In this document: positions 26,822-34,907 of the stretch, one piece after another
Layout: the number at the start of each line of letters is the position of its first letter
Position numbering within the stretch: the stretch's first letter is position 1
NCBI RefSeq assembly: GCF_900455735.1
Contig: NZ_UAUI01000003.1
Coordinates: 1 to 64,000 of the forward strand
DNA length: 64,000 nt
Direction of reading: 5' to 3'
From: Rhodococcus wratislaviensis
Lineage (GTDB): Bacteria > Actinomycetota > Actinomycetes > Mycobacteriales > Mycobacteriaceae
The notes under the pieces: model-generated
The model's database searches: none
Told to the model about the DNA's origin: nothing
What the model saw: only the letters and a program-made list of their open reading frames with translations
Translations under genes and position numbers: made by a program

Positions 26822-27972
26822 TGTCGTCGCGCGCCGGGATCGGAGCGGTGGCCGCGCTCGTCATTCTCGGTGGAACCGCCTGTTCCACTGCGACATCCGA
26901 GACGGCGGCCGACCCGGCGGCGCTCCGGCCGGGCCAGCTTCTCTCGTCCCGCGCCGTCGCGGACGGTCCCGCACTGCCGAGCGCCGGACGGAACGAGATC
27001 ATCACCTACGCGTCGCAGGACGGCAACGGCGACCCCGTGGTGGTGTCGGGGACCGTGTCGATTCCCCGCACGCCGGCACCCGAGGGTGGGTATCCCGTGA
27101 TCAGCTGGGCGCACGGCACGACCGGAGTCGCGGACGCCTGCGCCCCGTCCACGGATTTCGTGGGCGGCCCTGCCCACGGCTATCTATCCGGGGTGAACGC
27201 GTCCCTCGACGATTGGGTCGCCAAGGGATACGCGGTGGTGAGCACGGACTACCAGGGTCTGGGCACGCCGGGTATCCATCCGTACATCAACGGTGACACG
27301 GAGACGAACGCCGTCGTGGACATCGTCCGCGCCGCCGGCGCGATGGATCCGGCTGTCGGCCCGACGTGGTTCGTGATCGGCCACAGCCAGGGCGGGCAGG
27401 CGGCGTTGTTCACCGCGGCGCAGGGCGGGGAGCGCGCCCCGGAACTGCATCTCGGTGGTGCCGTGGCGATCGCCCCGGGCAACGGGCTCGACCAGACGCC
27501 GCAGTACTTCCGCTCGGGTGTTCCGGGTATCGAAGCGGCCGAGGCGTTCCTCCCGCTGATCCTCCTCGGAGCCCAGGCGGCCGACCCCGCGATCGACCCG
27601 TCGGCGTTGCTGACGGAGCAGGCGCAACCGCTGGTGACGGCGGCGCGGACCGGGTGCATCGACGACATCCGGAAGGTGCCACCCGTGCCCGCCGGTCAAG
27701 TGTTCCGTCCCGACGCCGACCTGAGACCGCTGACGGACTACCTGGCCCGCCAGGAGCCGTCGCGAGTCCACGTGCAGGTGCCGACGCTGGTCGCGCAGAG
27801 CTCCGGCGACCTGGTGGTGAGCAAACCGTCGACGGACCTGATGGTGAAGACGTTGCAGGACAACGGAAACGAACTCACGTATCGGACGTACGAGGGTGCG
27901 GACCATCGCGGAACGATCGGGGTGTCGCAGAAGGACGCGCAGGATTTCGTCGCCGGGATCCTTGCTCGCTGA
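26821..27972 (+). CDS. Secreted or lipoprotein lipase-like alpha/beta hydrolase
   Basis: A 383-residue hydrolase of the secretory lipase (LIP) group. The N-terminus is a signal with a lipobox-like LGGTAC (Cys21). The nucleophile is Ser189 in GHSQGG, with an upstream oxyanion-type SWAHGTTG. Acidic and His members are probably in SSGDLVV and EGADHRG near the C-terminus. It may cleave esters or amides outside the cell, for example conjugated steroids, but the substrate is inferred only from its place at the end of the hsaD-hsaC operon. It overlaps the hsaC stop by one base. Confidence 0.8.
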   Translation: MSSRAGIGAVAALVILGGTACSTATSETAADPAALRPGQLLSSRAVADGPALPSAGRNEIITYASQDGNGDPVVVSGTVSIPRTPAPEGGYPVISWAHGTTGVADACAPSTDFVGGPAHGYLSGVNASLDDWVAKGYAVVSTDYQGLGTPGIHPYINGDTETNAVVDIVRAAGAMDPAVGPTWFVIGHSQGGQAALFTAAQGGERAPELHLGGAVAIAPGNGLDQTPQYFRSGVPGIEAAEAFLPLILLGAQAADPAIDPSALLTEQAQPLVTAARTGCIDDIRKVPPVPAGQVFRPDADLRPLTDYLARQEPSRVHVQVPTLVAQSSGDLVVSKPSTDLMVKTLQDNGNELTYRTYEGADHRGTIGVSQKDAQDFVAGILAR

Positions 27973-28140
27973 GGATGCCGGGACCTCACCCTGACCACCG
28001 GCCGTCATCAGCGTGTTGACAACAGAGTGTTGATTGTGTGGGGTGGTCGGGTGACCATCGAGGGTTCGGCGCAGGCTGTCCGGCAGCGGCTGAACCGGGT
28101 TCGTGCTCGGGCCGGCGACCGTGACGCGGAGGCCTGAGCG

Positions 28141-29229
28141 GTGCCGCTCGTCCCGCTGCCGGACGCGTCCGAGCGTTGCGGTGGCAAGGCCCGCAACCTC
28201 GGCCTGCTGCTACGTGCCGGATTCCGGGTGCCCGCAGGATTCGTGATCCCCGATCCGCTCGGCGATCCCGGGTGGGAGCGGGAGATCGAGGCCGGACTGC
28301 GCCGTCTCGGTCCGGGTCCGGTCGCGGTGCGCTCGTCCGCTCTCGCGGAGGACGGCCTGGAGTCGTCGTTCGCCGGACAGCTGGCGACGACGCTCGGGGT
28401 CACCACCGCCGCCGAGGTGATCGAGGCGGTGCATCGCAGCGCCTCCTCCGGCTCCTCGCCCGAGGCCGTCGCGTATGCGAATCGCACACATCGGGACGCC
28501 CCCGCGACGGCCGGGGTGATCGTGCAGGTGATGGTGCAACCCGAGACGGCCGGAGTCATGTTCACCCGGCACCCGGTCACCGGGGCCGAGCAGGTGGTGA
28601 TCGAGGCGGCGAGGGGCCTGGGCGACGCAGTCGCGGCCGGGACCGTCACTCCGGAGTCGTACCTGGTCGACGGTGTACACGTGCAGACAGCGAGGCACCG
28701 GGGCGGGCAACTGCTGTCCACTGCCCGGGCCTGCGCCCTCGCTGCTCTGGGACGTGACATCGAGAATCTGTTCGGGCAACCGCAGGACATCGAGTGGGCG
28801 ATCGCCGGAGACGAAACCTGGGTCCTGCAGGCTCGCCCGATCACGACCGCTCCCACCACCGCACCGCCAGTGCGAGCAACGCCGGGCGAGGTGCTGCTGA
28901 CAGGCATCGCAGCCAGCCCGGGCACCGCCGTCGGGCCTGCGCGGATCATCGGCAGCCTGGACGACTTCGCCCGCTTCCGTCCGGACGACGTGCTGGTCTG
29001 CCGTACGACCTCGCCGGCGTGGACCCCGCTCCTGGCTCGCGCGTGCGCGGTGGTCACCGAGACGGGCGGGATGCTGGCGCACGCCGCGATCGTGGCCCGC
29101 GAGTTCGGCATCCCGGCGGTCCTGGCGGCGCCGGGGGCCATGACCGCACTGGCCGAGGGCCGGCTGGTCCGCGTCGACGGCACCCGCGGGCACGTCGGCA
29201 CCGCCACCGGGATCGGTGGGCGGAACTGA
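28141..29229 (+). CDS. Mini PPDK-like protein: ATP-binding domain + phosphohistidine domain
   Basis: A 362-residue protein. Residues 1-245 match the PPDK/PEP-synthase ATP-binding domain: GGKARNLGLLLRAGFRVPAG, VAVRSSALAEDGLESSFAGQ, VMVQPETAGVMFTRHPVTG and the closing WVLQARPI. Residues 255-360 are the mobile phosphohistidine domain, with the active His in TETGGMLAHAAIVAREFGIP. The PEP/pyruvate TIM barrel is absent, so it cannot be a complete PPDK. Rifampicin phosphotransferases use the same two modules with a substrate domain between, which is also missing. It is coupled to a winged-helix gene by a one-base overlap. A possible promoter (TTGACA at 28016) lies upstream. Confidence 0.82.
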   Translation: MPLVPLPDASERCGGKARNLGLLLRAGFRVPAGFVIPDPLGDPGWEREIEAGLRRLGPGPVAVRSSALAEDGLESSFAGQLATTLGVTTAAEVIEAVHRSASSGSSPEAVAYANRTHRDAPATAGVIVQVMVQPETAGVMFTRHPVTGAEQVVIEAARGLGDAVAAGTVTPESYLVDGVHVQTARHRGGQLLSTARACALAALGRDIENLFGQPQDIEWAIAGDETWVLQARPITTAPTTAPPVRATPGEVLLTGIAASPGTAVGPARIIGSLDDFARFRPDDVLVCRTTSPAWTPLLARACAVVTETGGMLAHAAIVAREFGIPAVLAAPGAMTALAEGRLVRVDGTRGHVGTATGIGGRN

Positions 29230-29828
29230 TGTCGCACCGCACACCGACGGACATCCTGGTGCTGCACGCCGTGCGGATCCTGGGCTACGCGGAGACCGAC
29301 CGCATCGCCGCCCGGTTCGCCCTGCCTGCAGGACTGGCCGCCGAGCACCTGCTCGACGCCGAGGCGCGTGGATGGGTCACCCACATCGCCTTCGCCGGGG
29401 ACAGCAGATGGTCCCTGACCGAAGCCGGGAAGGTCCACGGCGAGCGACTGCTCGCCGCCGAGCTCGACCGATGCGGAACCCGCGCCGTGGTGGTGCGGGT
29501 CCACCGGGACTTCCTGCCGCACAACGTCGCCGTGGCGGACAGTTGCACCGCCTGGCAGTTGGCCGAGATCGGCCTCGGCGAGGCGACCGTGACCATCGGC
29601 GAGACGATCTCCCGGCTGGGGACCGCGGCGGACGCCCTCGCCGAACTCGAGGCGCGCCTGGTCGCCGGCATGGACCGGTTCGCCGGGTATCACCAGCGGT
29701 TCGCCGGCGCCGTCGAGCGGGCGGGCACCGAGCCGGCCTGGATCACCGCAACCGACCGCGACTCCTGCCACCGCGTCTGGTTCGAGTTCCACGAGGACCT
29801 CATCGCTTCCCTCGGCCTGACCCGATGA
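29229..29828 (+). CDS. Winged-helix-like protein coupled to the mini PPDK
   Basis: A 199-residue protein. The N-terminal 75 residues look like a winged helix: AVRILGYAETDRIAARFALP, HLLDAEARGWVTHIAFAGDS, then RWSLTEAGKVHGERLL. The C-terminal part is helical and of unknown type (TAWQLAEIGLGEATVTIGET). The ATG at 29229 shares a base with the stop of the PPDK-like gene, so the two products are likely made together. It may sense the phosphorylated partner or regulate the pair, but this is inference. No other family is recognised. Confidence 0.7.
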   Translation: MSHRTPTDILVLHAVRILGYAETDRIAARFALPAGLAAEHLLDAEARGWVTHIAFAGDSRWSLTEAGKVHGERLLAAELDRCGTRAVVVRVHRDFLPHNVAVADSCTAWQLAEIGLGEATVTIGETISRLGTAADALAELEARLVAGMDRFAGYHQRFAGAVERAGTEPAWITATDRDSCHRVWFEFHEDLIASLGLTR

Positions 29829-29846
29829 CACGGCTAGTCTCGAACT

Positions 29847-30686
29847 ATGGGCCTACGACTGCGCGACAGCATCGGACGTCAGCTGCGCGAGCTTCGCTAC
29901 GAGCCGACGGCGAAGCGGATTCGTGCGGTGCTGAACGGGACCACGGTGGTCGACAGTGACCGTGCGATCCTGGTCTGGGAGCCGCGGCGCGTCGTTCCCG
30001 CGTACGCGGTGCCGGCGGAGGACATCGACGCGGAGTTGTCGCCGGAGCCAACGGGTTCGGTGCCGGCGGGGGAGACCGGCGACGTCGGCTTCGCCCTGCC
30101 GGACGTGACGACGATGCCGGTGCTCGATCCGCGGGTGCCGTTCTCGGTGCACAGCACGGAAGGGGAGCCCGTTGCGATCCGCACCGGCGCCGGGTACGCC
30201 CGGGGGTTCCGGCCCGGAGACCAGGACCTGACCGGGTACGTGGTGCTCGATTTCGACGGCTTCGACCGCTGGCTCGAGGAGGACGACGAGATCGTCGGAC
30301 ATCCGCACGACCCGTTCCAGCGCATCGACGTTCGCCGCACGTCCCGGCACATCCGGGTGATGCTGGGCGACACCCTCCTCGCCGACACCCGGCGGGCGAA
30401 AATGCTGTTCGAAACACTGCTGCCGGTCCGCTACTACCTGCCGGCCGGCGACGTCGTCGCGGAACTGCAACCGAGTGCGACGACGTCGTACTGCGCCTAC
30501 AAGGGCGAGGCCGCCTACCGGTCCGCGGTCACCGCCGGCGGAGTGCTTCACGACATCGCGTGGCGATACGACGAGCCCCTCGTTGACGCGTCGGAAGTTC
30601 GGGGGCTCGTGGCCTTCTTCGACGAGCGGCTCGATCTGGTCGTCGACGGTGTGGCCCGCCCTCGGCCGGTGACTCCCTGGTCCTAG
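29847..30686 (+). CDS. DUF427 domain protein (tandem)
   Basis: A 279-residue soluble protein with two DUF427-like repeats. The first includes RIRAVLNGTTVVDSDRAILVWEPRRVVPAYAVP. The second includes RHIRVMLGDTLLADTRRAKMLFETLLPVRYYLP and TTSYCAYKGEAAY. The repeat pattern of strand, acidic residue and aromatic residue is typical; the biochemical function is unknown. Its stop codon overlaps the stop of the convergent LtrA gene through the palindrome CTAG (30683-30686). No link to the steroid genes is visible. Confidence 0.85.
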   Translation: MGLRLRDSIGRQLRELRYEPTAKRIRAVLNGTTVVDSDRAILVWEPRRVVPAYAVPAEDIDAELSPEPTGSVPAGETGDVGFALPDVTTMPVLDPRVPFSVHSTEGEPVAIRTGAGYARGFRPGDQDLTGYVVLDFDGFDRWLEEDDEIVGHPHDPFQRIDVRRTSRHIRVMLGDTLLADTRRAKMLFETLLPVRYYLPAGDVVAELQPSATTSYCAYKGEAAYRSAVTAGGVLHDIAWRYDEPLVDASEVRGLVAFFDERLDLVVDGVARPRPVTPWS

Positions 30687-31978
30687 GTCTCCTCGCCGGC
30701 ACCGGTGTCGGTGCGCCCGAGGACGACCTCGAGCGCACGGGCCTCGTGCGCGTGCCCGAGCAATTCGTATCCGACGACCGTGACGACCGGTGCCAGCATC
30801 ACCACGATCAGACACCACGCCATCGACACGCCTTGCGCCGCCAGCACCAGTGCGAGCGCGATCGTGGCCGCGGTCAGGACGAGGAGCAGGACGTGGAATG
30901 GATCGGGCACCCGCAGCAGATACGTGTACAGCGCGTAGACGCCCAGAAGGAAGATCGCGACGGGCGCGGCGACGGAGAGCACCGTCGCCGTCCCGCCGAT
31001 ATGGGAGGCGTGTTCGATGTAATACGCCGCCACGTGTAGTCCGGCCCCCACCGCGGCCAGCGACGCGAAGAGCGCGATGTGGCTGTAACCCCAGACGAAC
31101 GACCGGCTGCGGTACACCTCGAGCACCTCGGCCGACGGCAGGGTGTAGTACACCCACCACAGTCCGAACGTGAGTCCGATGCCCGCCACCGCGACGAGTA
31201 CCGCGTCCAATGTCCAGCCCTGGTGTTCGACCACGGCGGACAGTGATGCCACGGTGCCGATCACACCCTCGCCGAGTGTGATGATGACGAGCAGGCCGTG
31301 ACGCTCGACGATGTGGTGTGCGTGCCAGGGCGTTCCGCCCTTGTACCGTTCGGCGATGACGGGGCTGGTCAGCTCGACGAGTATGAGTATCGCGCCGAGG
31401 CCGAACGCGTATTCGACGGTGAGGGGAGCGATCACCAAGGCGACCCAGCCGATCTGCGCGATGACGAGCGTCGTGGCGTACGTCAGTGACGCGGAACGGT
31501 GCTCGGGGTCGTGTTTGGCGGCGCGCAGCCATTGGAACACCATGGCGACCCGCATGACGATGTAGCCGGACACCATCACGGAATTGTCGAGTTCGACTCC
31601 ACGGTCGATGGACGCGAACATCGGAGGCATACCGAGCGCCAGGATGACGACGCCGATCATCTGGATCATGGTGGTGACCCGGTAGATCCAGTCGTCGGTG
31701 TCGTAGGCCGACGCGAACCAGGAGAAGTTGATCCACGCCCAGATGATGGAGAACATCGCGAACGCGAATCCCGCCAGCCCGGCGGCGACGTGTCCTTCGG
31801 CGACGAGGTGCGCGAACTGATCGCCCGCGACACCGAACGCGACGACGAACGTCAGGTCGAACAGCAGCTCCAACGGCGTTGCCGCACGGTGCTCCTCGTG
31901 TGGATCACGCCCGACCATCCTCTGGACACGGTGGGCGAGGTTCCTGCTGTTCGGTGCCGGTTGTCCGGGCGCGTTCAC
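30683..31978 (-). CDS. ltrA: Low temperature requirement protein A (LtrA) membrane protein
   Basis: A 431-residue polytopic membrane protein with about 11-12 hydrophobic helices. The LtrA hallmark ATPLELLFDLTFVVAFGVAG is near residue 33. Other family signatures are AWINFSWFASAYDTDDWIYR and HIVERHGLLVIITLGEGVIG. LtrA was first tied to low-temperature growth in Listeria; its transport or enzymatic role is unclear. The length is usual. It is convergent with the DUF427 gene and lies 9 bp downstream of the next minus-strand gene, so those two may be co-transcribed. Confidence 0.9.
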   Translation of the reverse strand: MNAPGQPAPNSRNLAHRVQRMVGRDPHEEHRAATPLELLFDLTFVVAFGVAGDQFAHLVAEGHVAAGLAGFAFAMFSIIWAWINFSWFASAYDTDDWIYRVTTMIQMIGVVILALGMPPMFASIDRGVELDNSVMVSGYIVMRVAMVFQWLRAAKHDPEHRSASLTYATTLVIAQIGWVALVIAPLTVEYAFGLGAILILVELTSPVIAERYKGGTPWHAHHIVERHGLLVIITLGEGVIGTVASLSAVVEHQGWTLDAVLVAVAGIGLTFGLWWVYYTLPSAEVLEVYRSRSFVWGYSHIALFASLAAVGAGLHVAAYYIEHASHIGGTATVLSVAAPVAIFLLGVYALYTYLLRVPDPFHVLLLVLTAATIALALVLAAQGVSMAWCLIVVMLAPVVTVVGYELLGHAHEARALEVVLGRTDTGAGEET

Positions 31979-31987
31979 GGCGGTCCG

Positions 31988-32803
31988 CTACGGAGTTCCC
32001 TGGTCTGCCTGCACCACGAGGTCCGCGACCGCGCCGGGCTGGGACACCAGGACGGCGTGCGACGCCGGGATTTCCGTGATCCGGGCTCCCGCGCGCGTGG
32101 CCATGAACCGCTCCGCCGCCGCCGGAATCACACGATCGTTCTGAGCGACCAGGGCCCAGCTCGGTGTCGACGCCCACGACGGATCGGCGGTCGGTTCGAG
32201 GTTCGCGACGAGCGCCGCCGACTTCTGGTGCGCGATCATGCCTGCGACCGTGGCGTCCGGGACGTCCTGTGCGAACACGTCGTGGAAGCGGCCGGGATCG
32301 ATGTAGCCGTCGAGGTTTCTCCCGGCGATTCCGGTGGGATCGTTCTCGACCACCTTCACCTGCAGCACCGGCGGGAGCAGCTGGCTGCCGGGGAACCGGA
32401 TCGGGTCGAGGTTCAGCATGACCGGCTCGCCCTGCGCCGGGGCGAATGCCGCCACGTAGACGAGGGCCTCGACGTTCGGCGAGTGCACATTGGTGATGAC
32501 CGCGCCTCCGTACGAGTGACCGACGAGGACCACCGGTCCCGGGATGTCCGCGAGCACCTTCTCGATGGCGGCGGAGTCGTACGCCGGTCCGCGCAACGGG
32601 TTGTCCGGGACCACGACTTCATATCCGCGGCCGCGCAGTTCCGCGGTCACCGCATCCCAGCTGGTCGTGTCGGCGAACGCACCGTGGACCAGCACCACCG
32701 TCGGCAGATCCTGGGCGAGGGCCGGTCCGGCCCCCACGGTGAGCGTTCCGGCAGCCGCGATCGCGCATGCGGCAACGGCTGTTCGAAGTCGAAGAAGTCG
32801 CAT
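31988..32803 (-). CDS. Secreted alpha/beta hydrolase
   Basis: A 271-residue hydrolase with a Sec signal peptide (MRLLRLRTAVAACAIAAAG, cleavage near GPALAQ). It has an oxyanion HG motif (VVLVHGAFADTTSW), nucleophile Ser in VGHSYGG and a C-terminal His in PASHAVLVSQPG. The group is the esterase/haloperoxidase-like family that is common in actinobacteria as secreted or periplasmic enzymes. Its substrate is unknown. ATG 32801-32803 is preceded by GGGAG; a GTG one codon upstream is possible. Confidence 0.82.
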   Translation of the reverse strand: MRLLRLRTAVAACAIAAAGTLTVGAGPALAQDLPTVVLVHGAFADTTSWDAVTAELRGRGYEVVVPDNPLRGPAYDSAAIEKVLADIPGPVVLVGHSYGGAVITNVHSPNVEALVYVAAFAPAQGEPVMLNLDPIRFPGSQLLPPVLQVKVVENDPTGIAGRNLDGYIDPGRFHDVFAQDVPDATVAGMIAHQKSAALVANLEPTADPSWASTPSWALVAQNDRVIPAAAERFMATRAGARITEIPASHAVLVSQPGAVADLVVQADQGTP

Positions 32804-33043
32804 CACTCGTCTCCCGAGTCAGGAAAGAACACAGTGGTCAGGGGTGAAGGGGCCTGCGCGCCAGGTGTAGACGTGAGGCACCGTAGTAGGAGAGACGCCG
32901 TCGTACGAGAGCAACGCCGTGGCCTGGCCCTTCGTCGCTGAGATTACTCGCCTACAGCGCGGTCGGCATCATTTCGGCTAGCGTGATCGGAGGGGGACGT
33001 TCCGCTCGTGTATGCACGCTCCGCCGTCGTCAGGAGGAACCCC

Positions 33044-33829
33044 GTGGATCTCGCGTTGCGCGGCACCGTCGCCGTGGTCACCGGAGCCAGCAAGGGTATC
33101 GGGCTCGCCATCACCCGGGCGCTCGCCGCGGAAGGCGCGTTCGTGGTGGCGGGGGCGCGTTCACCCAGCCCCGAACTGGAAGAACTCGTCCGCAGCGGAA
33201 TGGTGGAGGTGGTGAGCGTCGACCTGTCGACCCCCACCGGCCCGTCCGAACTCGTCGCCGCCGCCACTGCCCGGGGCAGTCTCGGCGTCGTCGTCAACAA
33301 CGTCGGCGCTGCCCACCCGAGACTGACCGGTTTCCTCGACGTGACCGACGAAGACTGGATCACGACGATGAATCTCAACCTGATGTCGGCGGTGCGAACG
33401 ATCCGCGCCGCCCTGCCCACGATGATCGCGGCGGGCCGAGGTTCCATCGTGACGACCAGTTCGGTCAACAGTTTCCTGCCCGACCCCACCGTCATCGACT
33501 ACTGTGCGTCCAAGGCCGCGCTCACCAACTTCTCGAAGGCTTTGTCGAAAGAGTTGGGACCGTTGGGTATTCGGGTGAACACCGTGAGTCCCGGCCCGGT
33601 GTCGACCGCTCTGTGGCTCGGCGACGACGGGGTCGCCGCCACGGTTGCGCGCGCCGCGGGCGGCGACCCGGACGCAGTGGCGGAGCGTGCCGCGAAGCAG
33701 GCGGTCACGGGCCGGTTCACCCGCCCGGACGAGGTGGCGGATCTCGTCGTGTTCCTCGCGAGCGACCGGGCGGGCAATGTGACGGGGTCCGACTTCGTGA
33801 TCGACGGCGGACTCGTCACCACCCTCTGA
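33044..33829 (+). CDS. SDR family oxidoreductase
   Basis: A 261-residue SDR with TGASKGIGLAI, VNNVGAAHPR (NNVG in place of NNAG), active-site SSVNSFLPDPTVIDYCASK and a C-terminal NVTGSDFVIDGG. The acidic residue that selects NAD is not obvious after GAR, which favours NADP. The GTG at 33044 is preceded by a strong AGGAGG (33033-33038). It is a single gene transcribed toward the minus-strand kshA operon. A role in steroid conversion is possible from position only. Confidence 0.8.
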   Translation: MDLALRGTVAVVTGASKGIGLAITRALAAEGAFVVAGARSPSPELEELVRSGMVEVVSVDLSTPTGPSELVAAATARGSLGVVVNNVGAAHPRLTGFLDVTDEDWITTMNLNLMSAVRTIRAALPTMIAAGRGSIVTTSSVNSFLPDPTVIDYCASKAALTNFSKALSKELGPLGIRVNTVSPGPVSTALWLGDDGVAATVARAAGGDPDAVAERAAKQAVTGRFTRPDEVADLVVFLASDRAGNVTGSDFVIDGGLVTTL

Positions 33830-33838
33830 CGTCGGCGG

Positions 33839-34630
33839 TTACCGGCGGCCCAGCAACTTCCGCATTCCCTCGGCTGCCCCGCGCACGAGTGCGTCGCGGG
33901 GGAAACCACTGCGCTTCCGGGCCGCGTCGTAGTTGCCGCCCGCCACCCAGACCGGCCCGTCGGCGATGTGTGCGAGCCCCTCACGGGCAACGTCTTCGGG
34001 TTCGGCGACCTTCATTCCGGGAAGGTCGAAGTTCAGGCCCGCCCGGACCATCGCCGGCGTGCGGGTGACGCCCAGGACCAGTTCGACCACGTGGACGCCG
34101 AACGGCGCGAGTTCGAGCCAGAGGCTTTCCGCGAAGATCCGGCCGAACGCCTTGGACGCGGCGTAGATGCTCTGGTCCTCCGAACCCAGGTACCCGGCCA
34201 GCGAACCGACCAGCACGATGCCGCCTCGGCCACGGTTCTTCATCCTCGTGCCGAAATGCTGCGAAAGGTGCAGCTGAGAGGTGATGTTCAGGTCGATGAC
34301 ACGCTGGAAGCCGGCGAGGTCTCCGCTGACGAACTCGTGTCCGTAACTGTTGGCTCCGGCGTTGAAGATCAGCAACCCGACCTCGACGTCGTCGGTGGCC
34401 GTGCGGATCCGGTCGAGGGCGTCCGCATCGAGGAGATCGAGCGCGAGAGTGCGCACCAGGACGCCGTGGGCGCGGACCGTGGCCGCGGTCTCCTCGAGCG
34501 GCCCGGGCTTACGGGCGATCAGCACGAGGTTGATCCCGGCGCGGCCCAGTTCCTCGGCGAAACTCGCGCCAACACCCTCGGAGCCGCCTGCGATCACGGC
34601 CCACGGACCGTAGTGTTCGGTGTCGATCAT
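33839..34630 (-). CDS. SDR family protein (DltE-like)
   Basis: A 263-residue SDR. The cofactor motif is GGSEGVGASFAEEL, then VLIARKPGPLEETA. The structural motif is NAGANSYGHE and the active site SLAGYLGSEDQSIYAASK. The C-terminal half deviates from classical SDRs and lacks the usual TGQ...DGG end. This fits the SDR subgroup annotated DltE-like, which act on lipids or steroids. It is the third gene of the kshA operon, 22 bp after a small zinc-ribbon gene. The substrate is not known. Confidence 0.8.
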   Translation of the reverse strand: MIDTEHYGPWAVIAGGSEGVGASFAEELGRAGINLVLIARKPGPLEETAATVRAHGVLVRTLALDLLDADALDRIRTATDDVEVGLLIFNAGANSYGHEFVSGDLAGFQRVIDLNITSQLHLSQHFGTRMKNRGRGGIVLVGSLAGYLGSEDQSIYAASKAFGRIFAESLWLELAPFGVHVVELVLGVTRTPAMVRAGLNFDLPGMKVAEPEDVAREGLAHIADGPVWVAGGNYDAARKRSGFPRDALVRGAAEGMRKLLGRR

Positions 34631-34652
34631 GTTGTGTCCTTCCGGAAATCGT

Positions 34653-34907
34653 TCAGTGGGCGACGACGGGTGTCGGAACGGGGTCGGGATCGCGCACCGG
34701 GACGACGCCCGCCTCCGCGGCCCGGGTGATCGACGCCGTCAGCGCCGAACATCCTTTCCGGGGAGCGCCGGGGCGCCCCGGCCCCGCGCTGCCGATCTCG
34801 CGGCACCGGGCGCGGGCCGCGTCGTCCCACTGAACGGAAGTGTGCTCCCAGCTGTTCTTCTGGACCAGGACGCTCGCGCCGCACTCAGTGCACTGCAGCG
34901 GTTGCAT
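34653..34907 (-). CDS. Small CxxC protein overlapping kshA 3' end
   Basis: An 84-residue protein starting MQPLQCTECGASVLVQKNSW. Cys6 and Cys9 form a zinc-ribbon or rubredoxin-like knuckle; two further cysteines at about 35 and 53 could complete a metal site. The rest is low-complexity and ends in a Pro/Val tail. The ATG lies 23 bp inside the 3' end of kshA, implying translational coupling. A metallo-accessory or electron-transfer role for the Rieske oxygenase is attractive but unproven. I recognise no named family. Confidence 0.6.
   Translation of the reverse strand: MQPLQCTECGASVLVQKNSWEHTSVQWDDAARARCREIGSAGPGRPGAPRKGCSALTASITRAAEAGVVPVRDPDPVPTPVVAH

Noticed and set aside
28051-28137. 28-codon frame starting GTG 28051, just before the mini-PPDK gene
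   Set aside because: It ends three bases before the next start and could be a leader peptide, but it is short, lacks a good ribosome-binding site and has no recognised similarity.
28008-29831. 607-codon minus-strand open frame opposite the mini-PPDK and winged-helix genes
   Set aside because: The plus-strand proteins have clear domains; the antisense product is Arg/Ser/Pro-rich without motifs.
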